The notes: a model not told the origin generated them from the letters alone. A DNA stretch of 64,000 bases from Anabaena azotica FACHB-119 (GCF_014697625.1 NZ_JACJSG010000005.1:1-64000), one strand, 5' to 3'; shown: positions 44,550 through 54,929, counted from the stretch's first letter. Made by a program: numbers and translations.

Positions 44550-45758
44550 CTACACTACTGGTACTGTGGCTTTCAGAGCAAAGATTTTTTCAATCACATC
44601 TTCGACTACTTTATCTGGAGTGGAAGCACCGGAAGTCACACCGACAACAATTTCGCCTGCGGGTAGCCAGTTTTCTGTAATCACTAACTCCCCATTTAAT
44701 TGTCGATGTTCTATGGAAGTTCTTGATTTAATTCTCTCTACACTATCAATATGGTAAGAAGGTAATCCTCGTTCCTGGGCAATTTGTTGTAATTGAGTAG
44801 TATTGGATGAATTAAAACCACCAATCACTATCATTAAATCTACATTTTCTTGCACTAATTCTAACATGGCATCTTGACGTTCTTGGGTAGCGTCGCAGAT
44901 AGTATTGAAACTTTGAAAGTGCTTGTTCAATTCCACAGGGCCATATTTTTGCAGCATGGTATGCTCAAAAAGTTTACCAATTTGCTCTGTTTCACCTTTG
45001 AGCATGGTTGTTTGGTTAGCAATACCAACTCTTTCTAAATCTGTATCTGGGTCAAATCCTGCGGAACAAGCTTTGGCGAATTTTTGCAAAAATTCGTCGC
45101 GGTTGCCACCATGCAGAATGTAGTCTGCTACATATTGGGCTTCTTTGAGGTTTAAGACGATTAAATATTTACCAGCAAAGGAACTAGTAGCAACTGTTTC
45201 TTCATGTTTATATTTTCCATGAATAATGGAGGTATAATCACCTTTTTTGTGTTTCTCTACTGTATTCCAAACTTTGGACACCCAAGGGCAGGTTGTATCA
45301 ACTATTTTGCAACCTTTTTCACTCAATAGCTGCATTTCCTGAACGCTTGCACCGAAAGCAGGGAGAATGACCACATCATTATTAGCAACGACAGAAAAAT
45401 CTTTTTTGCCAGCTTCCACAGGTACGAATTGTACCTGCATTTCCTGCATTCGTTGATTCACAGAGGGATTATGAATAATTTCATTGGTAATCCATATACG
45501 TTCTGTGGGAAAATGCTTGCGGGTTTCGTAAGCCATCGCCACAGCCCGTTCTACGCCCCAGCAAAAACCAAAGGCTTGGGCTAGGCGGATAGTAACATCA
45601 CCCCTTTGCAGAGTGTAGTTGCGATCGCGTATTTCCTGAATTAAGCTACTCTGATATTCGGATTGCAATTGAGTAGCCACTTCCGCCTGATGTCCAAAGC
45701 CTTTACGGTTGTAATTCTCTGAATGTTGTAGTGTCCGCTTAAAAGTTTTTGTATCCAT
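44550..45758 (-). CDS. ispH: 4-hydroxy-3-methylbut-2-enyl diphosphate reductase
   Basis: IspH (LytB), the last enzyme of the MEP isoprenoid pathway, a 4Fe-4S reductase making IPP and DMAPP. 402 residues with the cyanobacterial/plant-type N-terminus ([23 protein letters not shown]). The three cluster cysteines are seen in [22 protein letters not shown] and [13 protein letters not shown]. An upstream in-frame ATG would add 15 residues ([15 protein letters not shown]), but the family starts at MDTK (45758). It sits right of the plus-strand island with normal length and no oddities. Confidence 0.95.
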   Translation of the reverse strand: MDTKTFKRTLQHSENYNRKGFGHQAEVATQLQSEYQSSLIQEIRDRNYTLQRGDVTIRLAQAFGFCWGVERAVAMAYETRKHFPTERIWITNEIIHNPSVNQRMQEMQVQFVPVEAGKKDFSVVANNDVVILPAFGASVQEMQLLSEKGCKIVDTTCPWVSKVWNTVEKHKKGDYTSIIHGKYKHEETVATSSFAGKYLIVLNLKEAQYVADYILHGGNRDEFLQKFAKACSAGFDPDTDLERVGIANQTTMLKGETEQIGKLFEHTMLQKYGPVELNKHFQSFNTICDATQERQDAMLELVQENVDLMIVIGGFNSSNTTQLQQIAQERGLPSYHIDSVERIKSRTSIEHRQLNGELVITENWLPAGEIVVGVTSGASTPDKVVEDVIEKIFALKATVPVV

Positions 45759-45965
45759 TGTTGTATTTGTTAATATCTTCTCTTTCTGATTCTCTCGCGC
45801 CAAGCGACCATTTGGGAAGATGAGAGGCAGTTGACAGTTGACAGGTGACAGGTGACAGGTGACATTAGTTTTTCTCCCTCATCTCCCTGTTCCCCTCCTG
45901 GGAGGGGTTAGGGGTGGGTTACTCCCTCATCTCCCTCATCTCCCTCATCTCCCCCCCGCCCCCAG

Positions 45966-46122
45966 CTCTTAAGGGCAGGTTTTTCATAAAGTAATCAGTG
46001 AGGACTATAAGATTCAGTAAATTATCAGACTTTCATCTACCCCTACACCCCTACACCCTTATACCCCTACACCCTAAAATCAGTGTTTTTGGGTCGAAGT
46101 GTAAAAAACCTGCCCTTGAAAG
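45966..46122. mobile_element. 157-bp MITE-like element, copy B
   Basis: The reverse complement of copy A (5003-5159) over its full length with only scattered differences, 41 kb away. Ends: CTCTTAAGGGCAGGTTTTT and complement CTTTCAAGGGCAGGTTTTT. The surroundings are purine/pyrimidine heptads (45840-45960: GGTGACA, CTCCCTCATCT), so insertion into repeat DNA is likely. Confidence 0.78.
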
Positions 46123-46140
46123 CCCGCCCCCAGTCCCCAG

Positions 46141-46953
46141 TCATTGCTGATAAATTTGCAACGCGGTGCGCCAAACTACGTAGCCGGCGGGGCTGAGGTG
46201 TAAGCCGTCGGTGGTGAACTCTTGGCGGAGGTTGCCTTTTTGGTTGATAAATAAGGGATATAAATCTATATATTTCACGCCTTGTTTAGTGGCTATGCTT
46301 TGTATTTGCTGATTTAATTTCTGAATGCGGCTGTTGGGGATAGCTAGCAATTTTTCTCGTCCTTCCCAAGTTGCGTCTTCTCCCCCATGCGGCAAAATCG
46401 ACTGGACGAAAATTTGCGTTTTGGGGTGAGTTCTTCGTAGGTAACGCAGAATTTGTCGCTGATTATCTAATATGACATCATCACTTACGCCGCGAATTAA
46501 GTCATTAATGCCAATCATGACAAAGATTGTCTCTGGCTGAGTCTTGTCAAACAAACTCAATCTTTGTAATAGCCCACGGCTGGTTTCACCAGAAATTCCC
46601 TGATTTAGCCAGTTTCTATCTTCTGGTAATAACTCGACCGGAAACCACAAACTCAAAGAGTCCCCTGCTAGTATGCTTAAACGTTGGGGACGTTTATCGG
46701 CGGTGACGTTGGCTTCTTGTTTGAGAATTTCTAGCCATTTTTGGTAACTGAGTTGGTGACGGGGGCCTAACTCTGGGGTGGCGGTTTGGGCTTGACTGGC
46801 GGGAACTGGTACAGGTGCATTATCAGAAAGGACGGTCAATCTCTGCCGTTGCCAAATTAGCAGGATGACCGCCAGCATCAGTATGCCGTTGGATATGAGC
46901 GAGAAATAAGCCCAAACAGGAAAGTGTTTTGTAGTTGACACAACTAGCGACAT
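46141..46953 (-). CDS. SGNH/GDSL hydrolase, membrane-anchored
   Basis: A 270-residue protein with one N-terminal membrane anchor (residues 13-34, VWAYFSLISNGILMLAVILLIW) and an SGNH hydrolase domain from ~90. Blocks: ILAGDSLSLWFP with Ser99, IGINDLIRG (block III Asn) and TTDGLHLSPAGY with the Asp/His pair near 250-255. SGNH enzymes deacylate lipids or polysaccharides; the target here is unknown. The stop codon comes from the GGGGACTGG repeat (TGACTGGGGACTGG) at the gene end. Orientation agrees with ispH but the two are 186 bases apart in reading order. Confidence 0.82.
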   Translation of the reverse strand: MSLVVSTTKHFPVWAYFSLISNGILMLAVILLIWQRQRLTVLSDNAPVPVPASQAQTATPELGPRHQLSYQKWLEILKQEANVTADKRPQRLSILAGDSLSLWFPVELLPEDRNWLNQGISGETSRGLLQRLSLFDKTQPETIFVMIGINDLIRGVSDDVILDNQRQILRYLRRTHPKTQIFVQSILPHGGEDATWEGREKLLAIPNSRIQKLNQQIQSIATKQGVKYIDLYPLFINQKGNLRQEFTTDGLHLSPAGYVVWRTALQIYQQ

Positions 46954-46989
46954 CTACCAATGATTTGACTCAAATTTTAAATCGGGATT

Positions 46990-47178
<189 letters not shown>

Positions 47179-47183
47179 AATTA

Positions 47184-48599
47184 TTACTGCACAACGCGAT
47201 CGCTAAATTCGGAATTATATCCTTCTTCGCCGTGTTCGTTGATGTCCAGTCCTTGGTATTCGGCTTCTTCTTTGACTCGTAAGCCAACTGTGGCATCAAT
47301 AATTTTAAGAATGACCCAAGTGCCAACTGCGGCAATTATGTAAGCAATGAGTATTGCGGCTAGTTCTACGCCTAGTTCAGCAAAATTACCCTTGAGTACG
47401 CCGTTTTTACCTGCTGAGTTGACTTCGGCGGTGGCAAAGATGGCTGTGAGAATTGCCCCGACTGTGCCACCAACGCCATGTACTGGATAGGTATCTAGGG
47501 CATCGTCAACGTTTAGCTTATGTTTGAAGCTGACGGCGTAGAAGCAAACGACGGCTGTGATAAAACCAATTAAAATGGCTGCTAATGGTGTGACAAATCC
47601 GGCGGCTGGGGTAATTCCTACTAAGCCGGCAACTGCACCTGTGGCTGCACCTACGGCTGTGGGTTTACCGCGTAACCATGCTTCTAAAATTAGCCACATT
47701 AAAGCGCCAGCCGCCGCCGCCGTGTTAGTGGCGACGAAGGCGGTTGTGGCAGGGTTGGTAATTAAGTTACCGGAAGTACCGCTAGCAACTGATAATGCGC
47801 TACCTGCGTTGAAGCCGAACCAGCCAAACCAGAGTAAGCCTGCACCTAATAGGATAAATGGGACGTTGTGGGGAGGGCTGAGGCGGTCTGGATGGGTTTT
47901 ACGTGGGCCTAAAACGATCGCCGCGACTAGGGCAGATACACCAGAACTAATATGTACTACTGTACCGCCTGCGAAGTCGAGCGCCCCCAAGCCGCCAGCT
48001 AAACCTAAGAATCCCCCTTTCGCCCAAACCATGTGGGCTAGGGGTGTGTAAACGAAGGTTGACCACAACAGGACGAATAGGGTATAGGCGCGGAAACTCA
48101 TCCGTTCGGCGATCGCACCGGAAATTAAGGCTGGGGTGATAATGGCAAACATGGCTTGATAGATCATGAATGCCTGATGGGGAATTGTCGGGGCGTAAGA
48201 AACTACATCAACTGGTGCTGAACCTTGCAAATAACCTGTGGTTTCTAGCCCCACACCATTTAATCCCAACCACTGCAAACCACCTATAAATGGTAGCCCT
48301 GGCGAAAATGCCAAACTATATCCCCATAACACCCAGGTAACGCCGACAATTGCCATCAATACAAAGCTCATCATCAATGTATTGAGAATATTGCGCGATC
48401 GCACAAATCCACCGTAAAAAAATGCTAACCCTGGTGTCATTAGCAAGACTAACGCTGCCGATATCAGCATAAATGCTGTATCTCCGGTATCCGCAGGCGG
48501 TGGAGTAGTGGCGGAGGTTTGGGCAAAAGCATTGCCCATCAAAGGCCACCCCAAAAATAGTAAGGTAGTAGCCCCAATCATCAAAACTTTCTTAAACAC
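47184..48599 (-). CDS. amt: Ammonium transporter (Amt family)
   Basis: A 471-residue Amt channel: a cleavable N-terminal signal (MIGATTLLFLGWPLMGNAFA, ~7-26) and eleven membrane helices. The twin pore histidines are in TPLAHMVWAKGG and TYPVHGVGGTVG. Family motifs GAIAERMSFRAY and WFGFNAGSALS are present. Ammonium uptake at low external nitrogen is the expected role. GTG start (MFKKV) with AGGGAG about 12 bases upstream. An exact GTA-N8-TAC NtcA-like box is at 48634-48647. It is downstream of a second amt gene on the same strand, but 494 bases of intergenic sequence suggest separate promoters. Confidence 0.93.
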   Translation of the reverse strand: MFKKVLMIGATTLLFLGWPLMGNAFAQTSATTPPPADTGDTAFMLISAALVLLMTPGLAFFYGGFVRSRNILNTLMMSFVLMAIVGVTWVLWGYSLAFSPGLPFIGGLQWLGLNGVGLETTGYLQGSAPVDVVSYAPTIPHQAFMIYQAMFAIITPALISGAIAERMSFRAYTLFVLLWSTFVYTPLAHMVWAKGGFLGLAGGLGALDFAGGTVVHISSGVSALVAAIVLGPRKTHPDRLSPPHNVPFILLGAGLLWFGWFGFNAGSALSVASGTSGNLITNPATTAFVATNTAAAAGALMWLILEAWLRGKPTAVGAATGAVAGLVGITPAAGFVTPLAAILIGFITAVVCFYAVSFKHKLNVDDALDTYPVHGVGGTVGAILTAIFATAEVNSAGKNGVLKGNFAELGVELAAILIAYIIAAVGTWVILKIIDATVGLRVKEEAEYQGLDINEHGEEGYNSEFSDRVVQ

Positions 48600-48633
48600 G
48601 TTAATTTCGTTCTCCCTGATGACTTGTAGCGTT

Positions 48634-48647
48634 GTATACTTAGTTAC
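48634..48647 (-). promoter_or_regulatory. NtcA-like box GTA-N8-TAC upstream of amt
   Basis: GTATACTTAGTTAC is an exact match to the NtcA consensus, 35 bases before the GTG of the amt gene. NtcA normally binds near -41.5; here the start codon is so close that a correctly spaced promoter would leave almost no leader. Direct activation from this site is therefore not certain. Confidence 0.5.
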
Positions 48648-49093
48648 ATTTCAATGCTTTTGGCTAAAGATTTTTGTGTTACAAGCTACCCTGATTTATC
48701 TTTCCACAAAATTTAATTAAAAAATAATTCTTTTGGGGGGTGCTTTGAGTTAATTATTATGTAGTTAATAGCGAACACTGCACTTATAGCAGGGGACAGG
48801 TGAGAGGTGACAGGGAATAGGGTCAAAAGCTTTTGAAAACAAAGGTTTGAAGATTGGATGATGTCCTCATCTATAAGGCAATACGGTTCAGATAAGAATA
48901 ATTAACCGCCGATAAACGCCGATAAACGCCGATTAGTTTAGATATTTAGTCAATGTTTCTGCCCAATTTAGCCTTAACTGAACCGTATTGATCTATAAGG
49001 CAACTGGTATGTGTTTTATAGTTGACAAAACATTATTAACAGAAAACCTGGTTTGCCAGAAACCAGGTTTATTATTTTTAACCAGACTATTGA
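48648..49093. other. Intergenic region between the two amt genes
   Basis: It contains a GGTGACA fragment (48785-48812), three CGCCGATAAA units (about 48905-48935) and a terminator hairpin at 49044-49070. No gene is seen. Confidence 0.65.
49044..49070 (-). terminator. Terminator after upstream amt gene
   Basis: The stem AAACCTGGTTT / AAACCAGGTTT with a short loop is followed, on the minus strand, by TTTTCTGTTAATAATGTTTT. It begins about 23 bases past the stop of the 49094 gene. Confidence 0.75.
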
Positions 49094-50683
49094 TTAGCTA
49101 ATTGAGTAGTCTTCACCTTTGGAGTAGCCACCAGATGATTTACCTTCTGTAAATCCATCTGAACTCGCTTCTTTGAGGAAACCACTGTAGGCTTCCATAC
49201 CATGTTCACCAATATCTAAACCTTCAAATTCTTCTTCTGCGGTGACTCTAATACCTAAAGTATTTTTCAGCGCTAGCCAAAATATGCTGCTGATAAGAAC
49301 GGTAAATCCACCTACTGCGAGAATACCAACTACTTGGGGAATTAATGAACTCAGACCACCACCCAAGAATAAACCATGTGGGCCGATGGGCTTACCAGCC
49401 AAGTCTACCAACCAAGGATAACCACCAGGGCCGACGGAAAATAAACCCACAGCTAGAGTACCCCAAGTACCACAAACTAAGTGAACTGAGGTAGCGCCTA
49501 CTGGGTCATCAATGCCGAGTTTGTCAAAAAATGGTACGGAGAAAACAACTATAATTCCGGCAATTAAGCCAATAATTGCGGAACTAGGTACGCTGACATA
49601 AGCACAGGATGCAGTAACACCAACCAAACCAGCTAATATACCGTTGATAATCATTGACAGGTCTGGTTTACCCAAGTACAACCAAGCTGTAACGGTAGCA
49701 GCAATACCACCAACTGCACCAGCCATGTTAGTTGTTAAGGCGATGTGAGTAATAGCATTGGGATCAGCCGCCATTACAGAACCGGGGTTGAAGCCGAACC
49801 AACCCAACCAGAGAATTAAGCAGCCCAAAGTCGCAATACTCATGTTGTGACCGGGTAAAGCTACAACTTGCTTATTTTGATATCTGCCGATACGGGGGCC
49901 AAGGAAGGCTGCACCCATCAAAGCCGCCCAACCGCCTACAGAGTGGACTACTGTGGAACCGGCAAAGTCAAAGAAACCCATGTCAGCTAACCAGCCAGCA
50001 CCCCAGATCCAATGTCCGGTGATGGGGTAAGCAACACCTACGAGTAAAAGGCTGAAAATCAAGAAGTCAACAAACTTGATTCTTTCGGCGACTGCACCAG
50101 AAACAATTGTGGCGGCGGTTCCCGCAAACACTAGCTGGAATAAAAACTTGGCGGCTAAAGGTACGCCTGTCCAGTTCAGCGCACTAAACACGCCTTTGTA
50201 AGCGTCTCCTGTCGCCGGGCTGTTATCTGCCCCAGCTAGGAAAAACCCATTTAAACCGATGAAATCGTTACCATCACCAAACATTAAGCCAAAACCAATT
50301 GCCCAAAATGCTACGGTGGATAGGGCGAAGACAATCAGGTTTTTAGCTAGAACGTTGACAGCGTTTTTCTGACGACAGAAGCCGGTTTCTAACATACAAA
50401 AACCAGCATTCATAAAGAATACTAAAAAAGCGGCGATCGCTACCCAAAGAGTATCAAGCGCCACTTTCAGGTCTGCTGTTGTCGGCCCTGCTGGGGCTTG
50501 GGCAACTGCCACATAACTCCAACCCAAAACAATTAAACAAGCCAGAGGTATGCAGGCTTGCCAACTGGGAGATAATCGTTTAACTAGATTAGATATCTTT
50601 TGTGTTGGGCTAGATTGTCTATTATGAGCGTAGTTCCTTCCTGAAAAACACCTATTATTTGCCCTTGATTTCTGTTTATACAT
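49094..50683 (-). CDS. amt: Ammonium transporter (Amt family), long N-terminus
   Basis: A 529-residue Amt protein, longer than usual. After a basic, serine/asparagine-rich stretch (residues 1-40) comes a signal-like helix ([21 protein letters not shown]) and then eleven helices. Pore and family motifs: [51 protein letters not shown] and [11 protein letters not shown], with both twin-His positions. The ATG at 50683 (MYKQKS) is preferred; a GTG at 50719 would add 12 residues. A GTA-N8-TAC box lies at 50858-50871. With the downstream amt gene it forms a paired ammonium-uptake locus. Confidence 0.92.
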   Translation of the reverse strand: MYKQKSRANNRCFSGRNYAHNRQSSPTQKISNLVKRLSPSWQACIPLACLIVLGWSYVAVAQAPAGPTTADLKVALDTLWVAIAAFLVFFMNAGFCMLETGFCRQKNAVNVLAKNLIVFALSTVAFWAIGFGLMFGDGNDFIGLNGFFLAGADNSPATGDAYKGVFSALNWTGVPLAAKFLFQLVFAGTAATIVSGAVAERIKFVDFLIFSLLLVGVAYPITGHWIWGAGWLADMGFFDFAGSTVVHSVGGWAALMGAAFLGPRIGRYQNKQVVALPGHNMSIATLGCLILWLGWFGFNPGSVMAADPNAITHIALTTNMAGAVGGIAATVTAWLYLGKPDLSMIINGILAGLVGVTASCAYVSVPSSAIIGLIAGIIVVFSVPFFDKLGIDDPVGATSVHLVCGTWGTLAVGLFSVGPGGYPWLVDLAGKPIGPHGLFLGGGLSSLIPQVVGILAVGGFTVLISSIFWLALKNTLGIRVTAEEEFEGLDIGEHGMEAYSGFLKEASSDGFTEGKSSGGYSKGEDYSIS

Positions 50684-50719
50684 GGTGATGAAAACTAACC
50701 CTCCAACTAACTTAAACAC

Positions 50720-51565
50720 AGAAATAATCCAGTGAATAGAAAAAATAACACCCTAATTTCTACGCAGTGGCTACGATAGTTTTTCTGTAAAACCACTGGT
50801 TTTCAGATTGTTGATTTGATGATTCCAATTAGCAGTTTAAAAAATCAAGGTGCTTTTGTAAATATTTCTACCTTCAGTTCTGAAGAAATTATTATATGTT
50901 TATTTGCATATATTTACATATTCTTCATTAACTCTTCAATCAAGAAAAACCCTTATCTGCTATCGGTTTCACAAATATTAATGATAATTAGTAACAGACT
51001 GCCTCAAGTCACTAAGTTTGATGAAGGAAATTCAACAACATTATGTTGAATAGTCGCCAATTTTTACCCAAAATATAGTTTTCACAACTCTCAACACAAA
51101 ATACCGGAATTACGTAAGTAACTCCTGTTTTACAAGTTGAAGCCCAACTCGCTGGAAAATAAATTTGATTGATTTTCTAGTTACTTAAACATTAATTCTG
51201 TATTCTTAACTACAGTTTTTTAATTTAAGAGAGGTTTTGTTAGTTATACAAAGTTAAATAAACTAGTCCAATCCCCTGCCAAATCAGCAATTCACTATAA
51301 TTAGCTCTACTTAGTTATAGAACTATTAATTTTTGATAAAGAATTTAACGATTTAGTCAATAGTCAATAGTCAATAGTCATTAGTCATTAGTTGTTCTTC
51401 CCCATCTCCCCCCACTCCCTCATCTCCCTCATCTCCCTCATCTCCCTCTTCCCCTCTTGGGAGGGGCTAGGGGTGGGTTTCTCCCTCATCTCCCTCATAT
51501 TCCTCATCTTCCTCATCTCCCTCATCTCCCCCCAGTCCCCAATCCCCAGTCCCCTGTCCTCAGTC
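50720..51565. other. Intergenic: amt promoter, heptads and CTCCCTC tract
   Basis: No gene is seen. AT-rich sequence with the NtcA-like box lies at the left; TAGTCAA/TAGTCAT heptads at 51355-51392 and a CTCATCTCCCTC array at 51400-51545 lie at the right, reaching the purE stop. A possible plus-strand frame at 50816-51049 covers the NtcA box and looks spurious. Confidence 0.65.
50858..50871 (-). promoter_or_regulatory. NtcA-like box upstream of amt
   Basis: GTAAATATTTCTAC is an exact GTA-N8-TAC match, about 175 bases before the amt start. On the minus strand a TAAACT (TAN3T) hexamer follows 18 bases later, a little closer than the usual ~22. amt genes are known NtcA targets in Anabaena, so this is a good candidate activator site. 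Confidence 0.6.
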
Positions 51566-52087
51566 TCAACCTAATTCCTGCTGCAAATACTGCTGATAGC
51601 CTAGCTGTTCTAGTTTTGCTTGCTTTGCCATCACTGATTGTGACAAGTTTTGACGGTATTGTTGAACTTTGTCGAGTAGTTCTGGCTGCTGAGTAGCAAG
51701 TATCTGTACTGCAAGTAGTCCAGCATTTTTGGCATTACCGATCGCCACCGTAGCTACAGGAATACCCCCAGGCATTTGTACAATTGAATATAAAGAATCC
51801 ACACCTTGTAAGTTCCTTGTCGCCACGGGAACACCAATTACAGGTAGAGGGGTCAGAGATGCTACCATACCGGGGAGATGGGCTGCACCGCCAGCACCAG
51901 CAATAATTACCTTGATACCCCGATGGTGAGCCTGCTGGGCATATTCCACCATCCGTTCTGGTGTACGATGGGCTGAAACGATCGCCACTTCAGTTTCGAC
52001 ACCAAACTCTTCACAAATAGCGATCGCCTCTTTCATCGTAGGCAAATCCGAATCACTGCCCATAATAATGCCAACCAAAGGAGTCAT
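51566..52087 (-). CDS. purE: N5-carboxyaminoimidazole ribonucleotide mutase
   Basis: PurE, class I, 173 residues, converts N5-CAIR to CAIR in purine synthesis. Motifs: [17 protein letters not shown] (residues ~5-21), [10 protein letters not shown] (~43-52), [13 protein letters not shown] (~73-85) and [16 protein letters not shown] (~108-123). The true start is ATG 52087 (MTPLVG). Longer upstream frames reach into a GGGGAAA repeat tract and would add a meaningless proline/serine-rich extension. PurK is not in the window. It is divergent from nagA across a repeat-filled intergenic region. Confidence 0.94.
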   Translation of the reverse strand: MTPLVGIIMGSDSDLPTMKEAIAICEEFGVETEVAIVSAHRTPERMVEYAQQAHHRGIKVIIAGAGGAAHLPGMVASLTPLPVIGVPVATRNLQGVDSLYSIVQMPGGIPVATVAIGNAKNAGLLAVQILATQQPELLDKVQQYRQNLSQSVMAKQAKLEQLGYQQYLQQELG

Positions 52088-52129
52088 AATTAATTCAAAA
52101 GTAAAGTAGGGTGCAATTATCATCTCATG

Positions 52130-52297
52130 GGGACTGGGGACTGGGGACTGGGGAAAGGGGAAAGGGGAAAGGGGAAGGGGAAAGGAAGAAGACAACTGAC
52201 TATTGACTAATGACTAATGACTATTGACTAATGACTATTGACTAATGACTAATGACTAATGACTATTGACTAATGACTATTGACTAATGACTATTGA
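52130..52297. repeat. GGGGACTG / TGACTAA heptad arrays at nagA start
   Basis: GGGGACT (52130-52152) and GGGGAAA units (52153-52190), then about thirteen TGACTAA/TGACTAT units (52196-52297). The last units contain the ATG of nagA and its first four codons (ATG ACT ATT GAC). Confidence 0.9.
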
Positions 52298-53429
52298 CAT
52301 TATTAATGCTAGAGTTCCCGGATACAAAGATTTGCAGATGCTTTTGGTGAATCAGGCGGGGATAATTGAACGAATTTTGCCGATGGGGACTGTGTTTAAA
52401 CGGGTTCCGTCATCAGATTTGCAAATAATAGATGTGGCTGGGGATTGGGTTTCTTTGGGCGGTGTGGATTTGCAAATTAACGGGGCTTTGGGTTTGGCGT
52501 TTCCTGATTTGGCGGCGGATAATGCCCATTTATTGGGGAAAATATGTCAGTTTTTATGGGATGTGGGGGTAGATGGGTTTTTGCCTACGTTAGTGACGAC
52601 TTCAGTAGAGAATATACAGCGATCGCTAGCTGTAATTGCTGATTTTATCTCTACTCCACAACCAGGTTCTCAAATTTTAGGTGTACATCTGGAAGGCCCA
52701 TTTTTAAATTATCAAAAACGGGGCGCTCACCCGGCTGAGTATTTGTTACCCCTAACAATAGATGAAGTTAAACGGGTTTTGGGAGAATATGCCCATGTCG
52801 TTAAAGTCATGACTTTAGCCCCAGAGTTAGATACCACTGGGGAAGTCATCCCATATTTACGTTCTTTAGGAATTACCGTCAGTTTAGGACATTCTCAAGC
52901 AACTGCTAACCAAGCCCAAAATGCTTTTGCATTGGGTGCAACAATGGTAACTCACGCCTTCAATGCTATGCCGCCTCTACATCACCGCGAACCTGGACTT
53001 TTAGGGGCGGCAATTACCCATCCTCATGTTATGTGTGGTTTTATTGCGGATGGACAGCACGTTTCGCCTATTATGCTGCAAATTTTGTTGCGTGCTACTA
53101 AAGGGTTGTTTCTGGTGAGTGATGCGCTGGCTCCCCTTGGGCTACCCGATGGGGTGTATCCTTGGGATAGTCGGCAAATTGAAGTCACAAAAGGTACAGC
53201 AAGGCTACCAGACGGTACATTATCGGGGACGACTTTACCGTTATTGGTGGGGGTGGAGAATTTGGTGAAGTGGGATGGCGATGTGGAAACTGCGATCGCC
53301 CTTGCTACTGATGCCCCAAGGAAGGCAATTGGTTTACCAGGAATTTTACAAGGACAATCTGCAAATTTATTACGCTGGCATTGGGATAATGCTAGAAAAG
53401 AACTTACATGGAAAAGATTCTTGAAATAA
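52287..53429 (+). CDS. nagA: N-acetylglucosamine-6-phosphate deacetylase
   Basis: A 380-residue NagA amidohydrolase, which releases acetate from GlcNAc-6-phosphate in amino-sugar recycling. Metal/active-site motifs: LGVHLEGPFLNYQKRGAHP (~131-149), VSLGHSQATANQA (~196-208), THAFNAMPPLHHREPG (~219-234) and LVSDALAPLGLPDG (~272-285; catalytic Asp). The start codon and first four residues (MTID) are encoded by the heptad array; there is no Shine-Dalgarno, so initiation may be inefficient or leaderless. The end lies 11 bases from the convergent sbtB gene. Confidence 0.92.
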   Translation: MTIDIINARVPGYKDLQMLLVNQAGIIERILPMGTVFKRVPSSDLQIIDVAGDWVSLGGVDLQINGALGLAFPDLAADNAHLLGKICQFLWDVGVDGFLPTLVTTSVENIQRSLAVIADFISTPQPGSQILGVHLEGPFLNYQKRGAHPAEYLLPLTIDEVKRVLGEYAHVVKVMTLAPELDTTGEVIPYLRSLGITVSLGHSQATANQAQNAFALGATMVTHAFNAMPPLHHREPGLLGAAITHPHVMCGFIADGQHVSPIMLQILLRATKGLFLVSDALAPLGLPDGVYPWDSRQIEVTKGTARLPDGTLSGTTLPLLVGVENLVKWDGDVETAIALATDAPRKAIGLPGILQGQSANLLRWHWDNARKELTWKRFLK

Positions 53430-53440
53430 ACCGGATTGAT

Positions 53441-53752
53441 TTATAACGAAGCAACGCATTTTACAGAGCGAACTTCCATGACATCAGAAATGTAACAAGT
53501 ACCGCCAAATTTATTAAGCAGGGGTTTGATGTTTTCTACTACAGGTTTGACGTACTCTGGTTTACAGAAGGCGATAATATAGACATTATCAACCATGATC
53601 GTGTCTAAATCTTCCGTTGTGCCGCGTAATCCTTTACCTTCAACATTACGAATGACGGCATGACCATTTACTCCCGATTTGTCTAAACCTTCTAAAATTT
53701 TGCTCAATTCAAAGGCATTGGCAATAATTTCTATCTTTTTCACAAGGTGCAT
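53441..53752 (-). CDS. sbtB: PII-like carbon-sensing protein SbtB
   Basis: A 103-residue PII-like protein that regulates the bicarbonate transporter SbtA and binds cAMP/AMP and other adenine nucleotides in studied relatives. ALIKK-like N-strand MHLVKKIEIIANAFELSKIL, T-loop NVEGKGLRGTTEDLD and VDNVYIIAFCKPEYV are seen. The C-terminus has a single Cys (SVKCVASL), not the paired-Cys loop described for some SbtB proteins. It starts at 53752, eight bases after the sbtA stop, so the pair is co-transcribed. A longer reading from 53809 overlaps sbtA and is rejected. Confidence 0.88.
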   Translation of the reverse strand: MHLVKKIEIIANAFELSKILEGLDKSGVNGHAVIRNVEGKGLRGTTEDLDTIMVDNVYIIAFCKPEYVKPVVENIKPLLNKFGGTCYISDVMEVRSVKCVASL

Positions 53753-53759
53753 ATTATCA

Positions 53760-54728
53760 TTATCTCCAAAATAGGTTGATTCCGTATTGGTATAACGGAA
53801 TCCCCACAATAATATTGAACGGAAAGGTCACTGCTAGAGCAGTGGAAACATACAGGCTAGGATTGGCTTCTGGAACAGTTATACGCATAGCTGCGGGGAC
53901 AGCAATGTAAGAAGCGCTGGCACACAGCACGGCAAATAATAGGGTGTCTCCAGGGGGCATACCAATTAATTTGGCAATTAGTAACCCAATGCCTGCATTG
54001 AGTATGGGAATTAGTATGGCAAATAAAATCAGGAAAACGCCAGTTTTTTGCAAGTCTTTAATTCTTCTAGCGGCTACTAGTCCCATATCTAAGAGAAAAA
54101 AGGTGAGAGCGCCATAAAATAGTCCTTGTGTGAAGGGTTCCAATACTTGCCAACCATGCTCTCCTGTTAAGAAGCCAATCAACAGGCTACCAATTAACAA
54201 AAAGACTGAACTATTCAAAAAGGCTTCTTGCAAAACTTCAGACCAGGAAAATTCTCGCTTTTCTTCAACGCTGAAGACATTGACTAATATCAATCCCACG
54301 ATGATTGCTGGCGATTCCATTAAGGCTAGGGCTGCTACCATGTAACCATCAAAATTAATGCCCAACTGATTCAAAAAAGTGCTGGCGGTGATGAAGGTAA
54401 CGGCGCTGATGGAACCGTAGGTGGCGGCGATCGCCGCAGCATCATAAATACCCAATTTTAGTTTTAAAATAAAAAAGGTGTAAATTGGCACAACACAAGC
54501 CATCAACATTGCTGCTAGCAGAGTTAACACAACATTCTGAGTCGCGCCACTTTTGATCAGTTCTACTCCTCCTTTAAAACCTATTGCAAATAGCAAATAC
54601 AGCGATAGGGCTTTAGGTATAGGCGCAGGAATTTCTAGATCGGACTTAACCAAAACAGCAGCCATTCCCAAAAAGAAAAATAATATCGGCGGGTTGAGGA
54701 TGTTTGACAAAATCAAGCTACCATCCAT
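53760..54728 (-). CDS. sbtA: Sodium-dependent bicarbonate transporter SbtA
   Basis: A 322-residue SbtA-family (DUF897) transporter, moving HCO3- with Na+ across the plasma membrane for the CO2-concentrating mechanism. About ten hydrophobic helices; conserved stretches include LLFAIGFKGGVELIKSG, ATYGSISAVTFITA, ALALMESPAIIVGL and SASYIAVPAAMRITVPEANPS. The start ATG at 54728 (MDGSLI) has GGAGGG seven bases upstream; the alternative TTG (54743) lies across the Shine-Dalgarno. sbtB follows immediately. It is expected to be induced at low CO2, but no operator is clear. Confidence 0.92.
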   Translation of the reverse strand: MDGSLILSNILNPPILFFFLGMAAVLVKSDLEIPAPIPKALSLYLLFAIGFKGGVELIKSGATQNVVLTLLAAMLMACVVPIYTFFILKLKLGIYDAAAIAATYGSISAVTFITASTFLNQLGINFDGYMVAALALMESPAIIVGLILVNVFSVEEKREFSWSEVLQEAFLNSSVFLLIGSLLIGFLTGEHGWQVLEPFTQGLFYGALTFFLLDMGLVAARRIKDLQKTGVFLILFAILIPILNAGIGLLIAKLIGMPPGDTLLFAVLCASASYIAVPAAMRITVPEANPSLYVSTALAVTFPFNIIVGIPLYQYGINLFWR

Positions 54729-54929
54729 TTCCAGCCCTCCCAATTTTGATCAAGTCGGTAATTGAAGAAATTTTTCATCTTTAAAATTTTCCCGTTTGAC
54801 TCATGATTTAGCGTGTATTGCCCCCTCCTGTCAATCGGGGTAGTCATTATTTCTGACTATTTTGATAGGTTTGTAGTCAGCAGTTTAGGCACAATCAATG
54901 ACTAAAGTCCTGACTACGCACAATTTTAT

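Noticed and set aside
50816..51049. Plus-strand hydrophobic open frame near the amt promoter
   Set aside because: It spans the NtcA-like box, is AT-rich by composition and has no family match I know.
52088..52195. N-terminal extension of PurE
   Set aside because: Proline/serine-rich translation of GGGGAAA repeats; PurE proteins begin near the MTPLVG methionine.
53753..53809. N-terminal extension of sbtB
   Set aside because: It overlaps the sbtA coding region, and the conserved PII-like fold starts at MHLVKK (53752).
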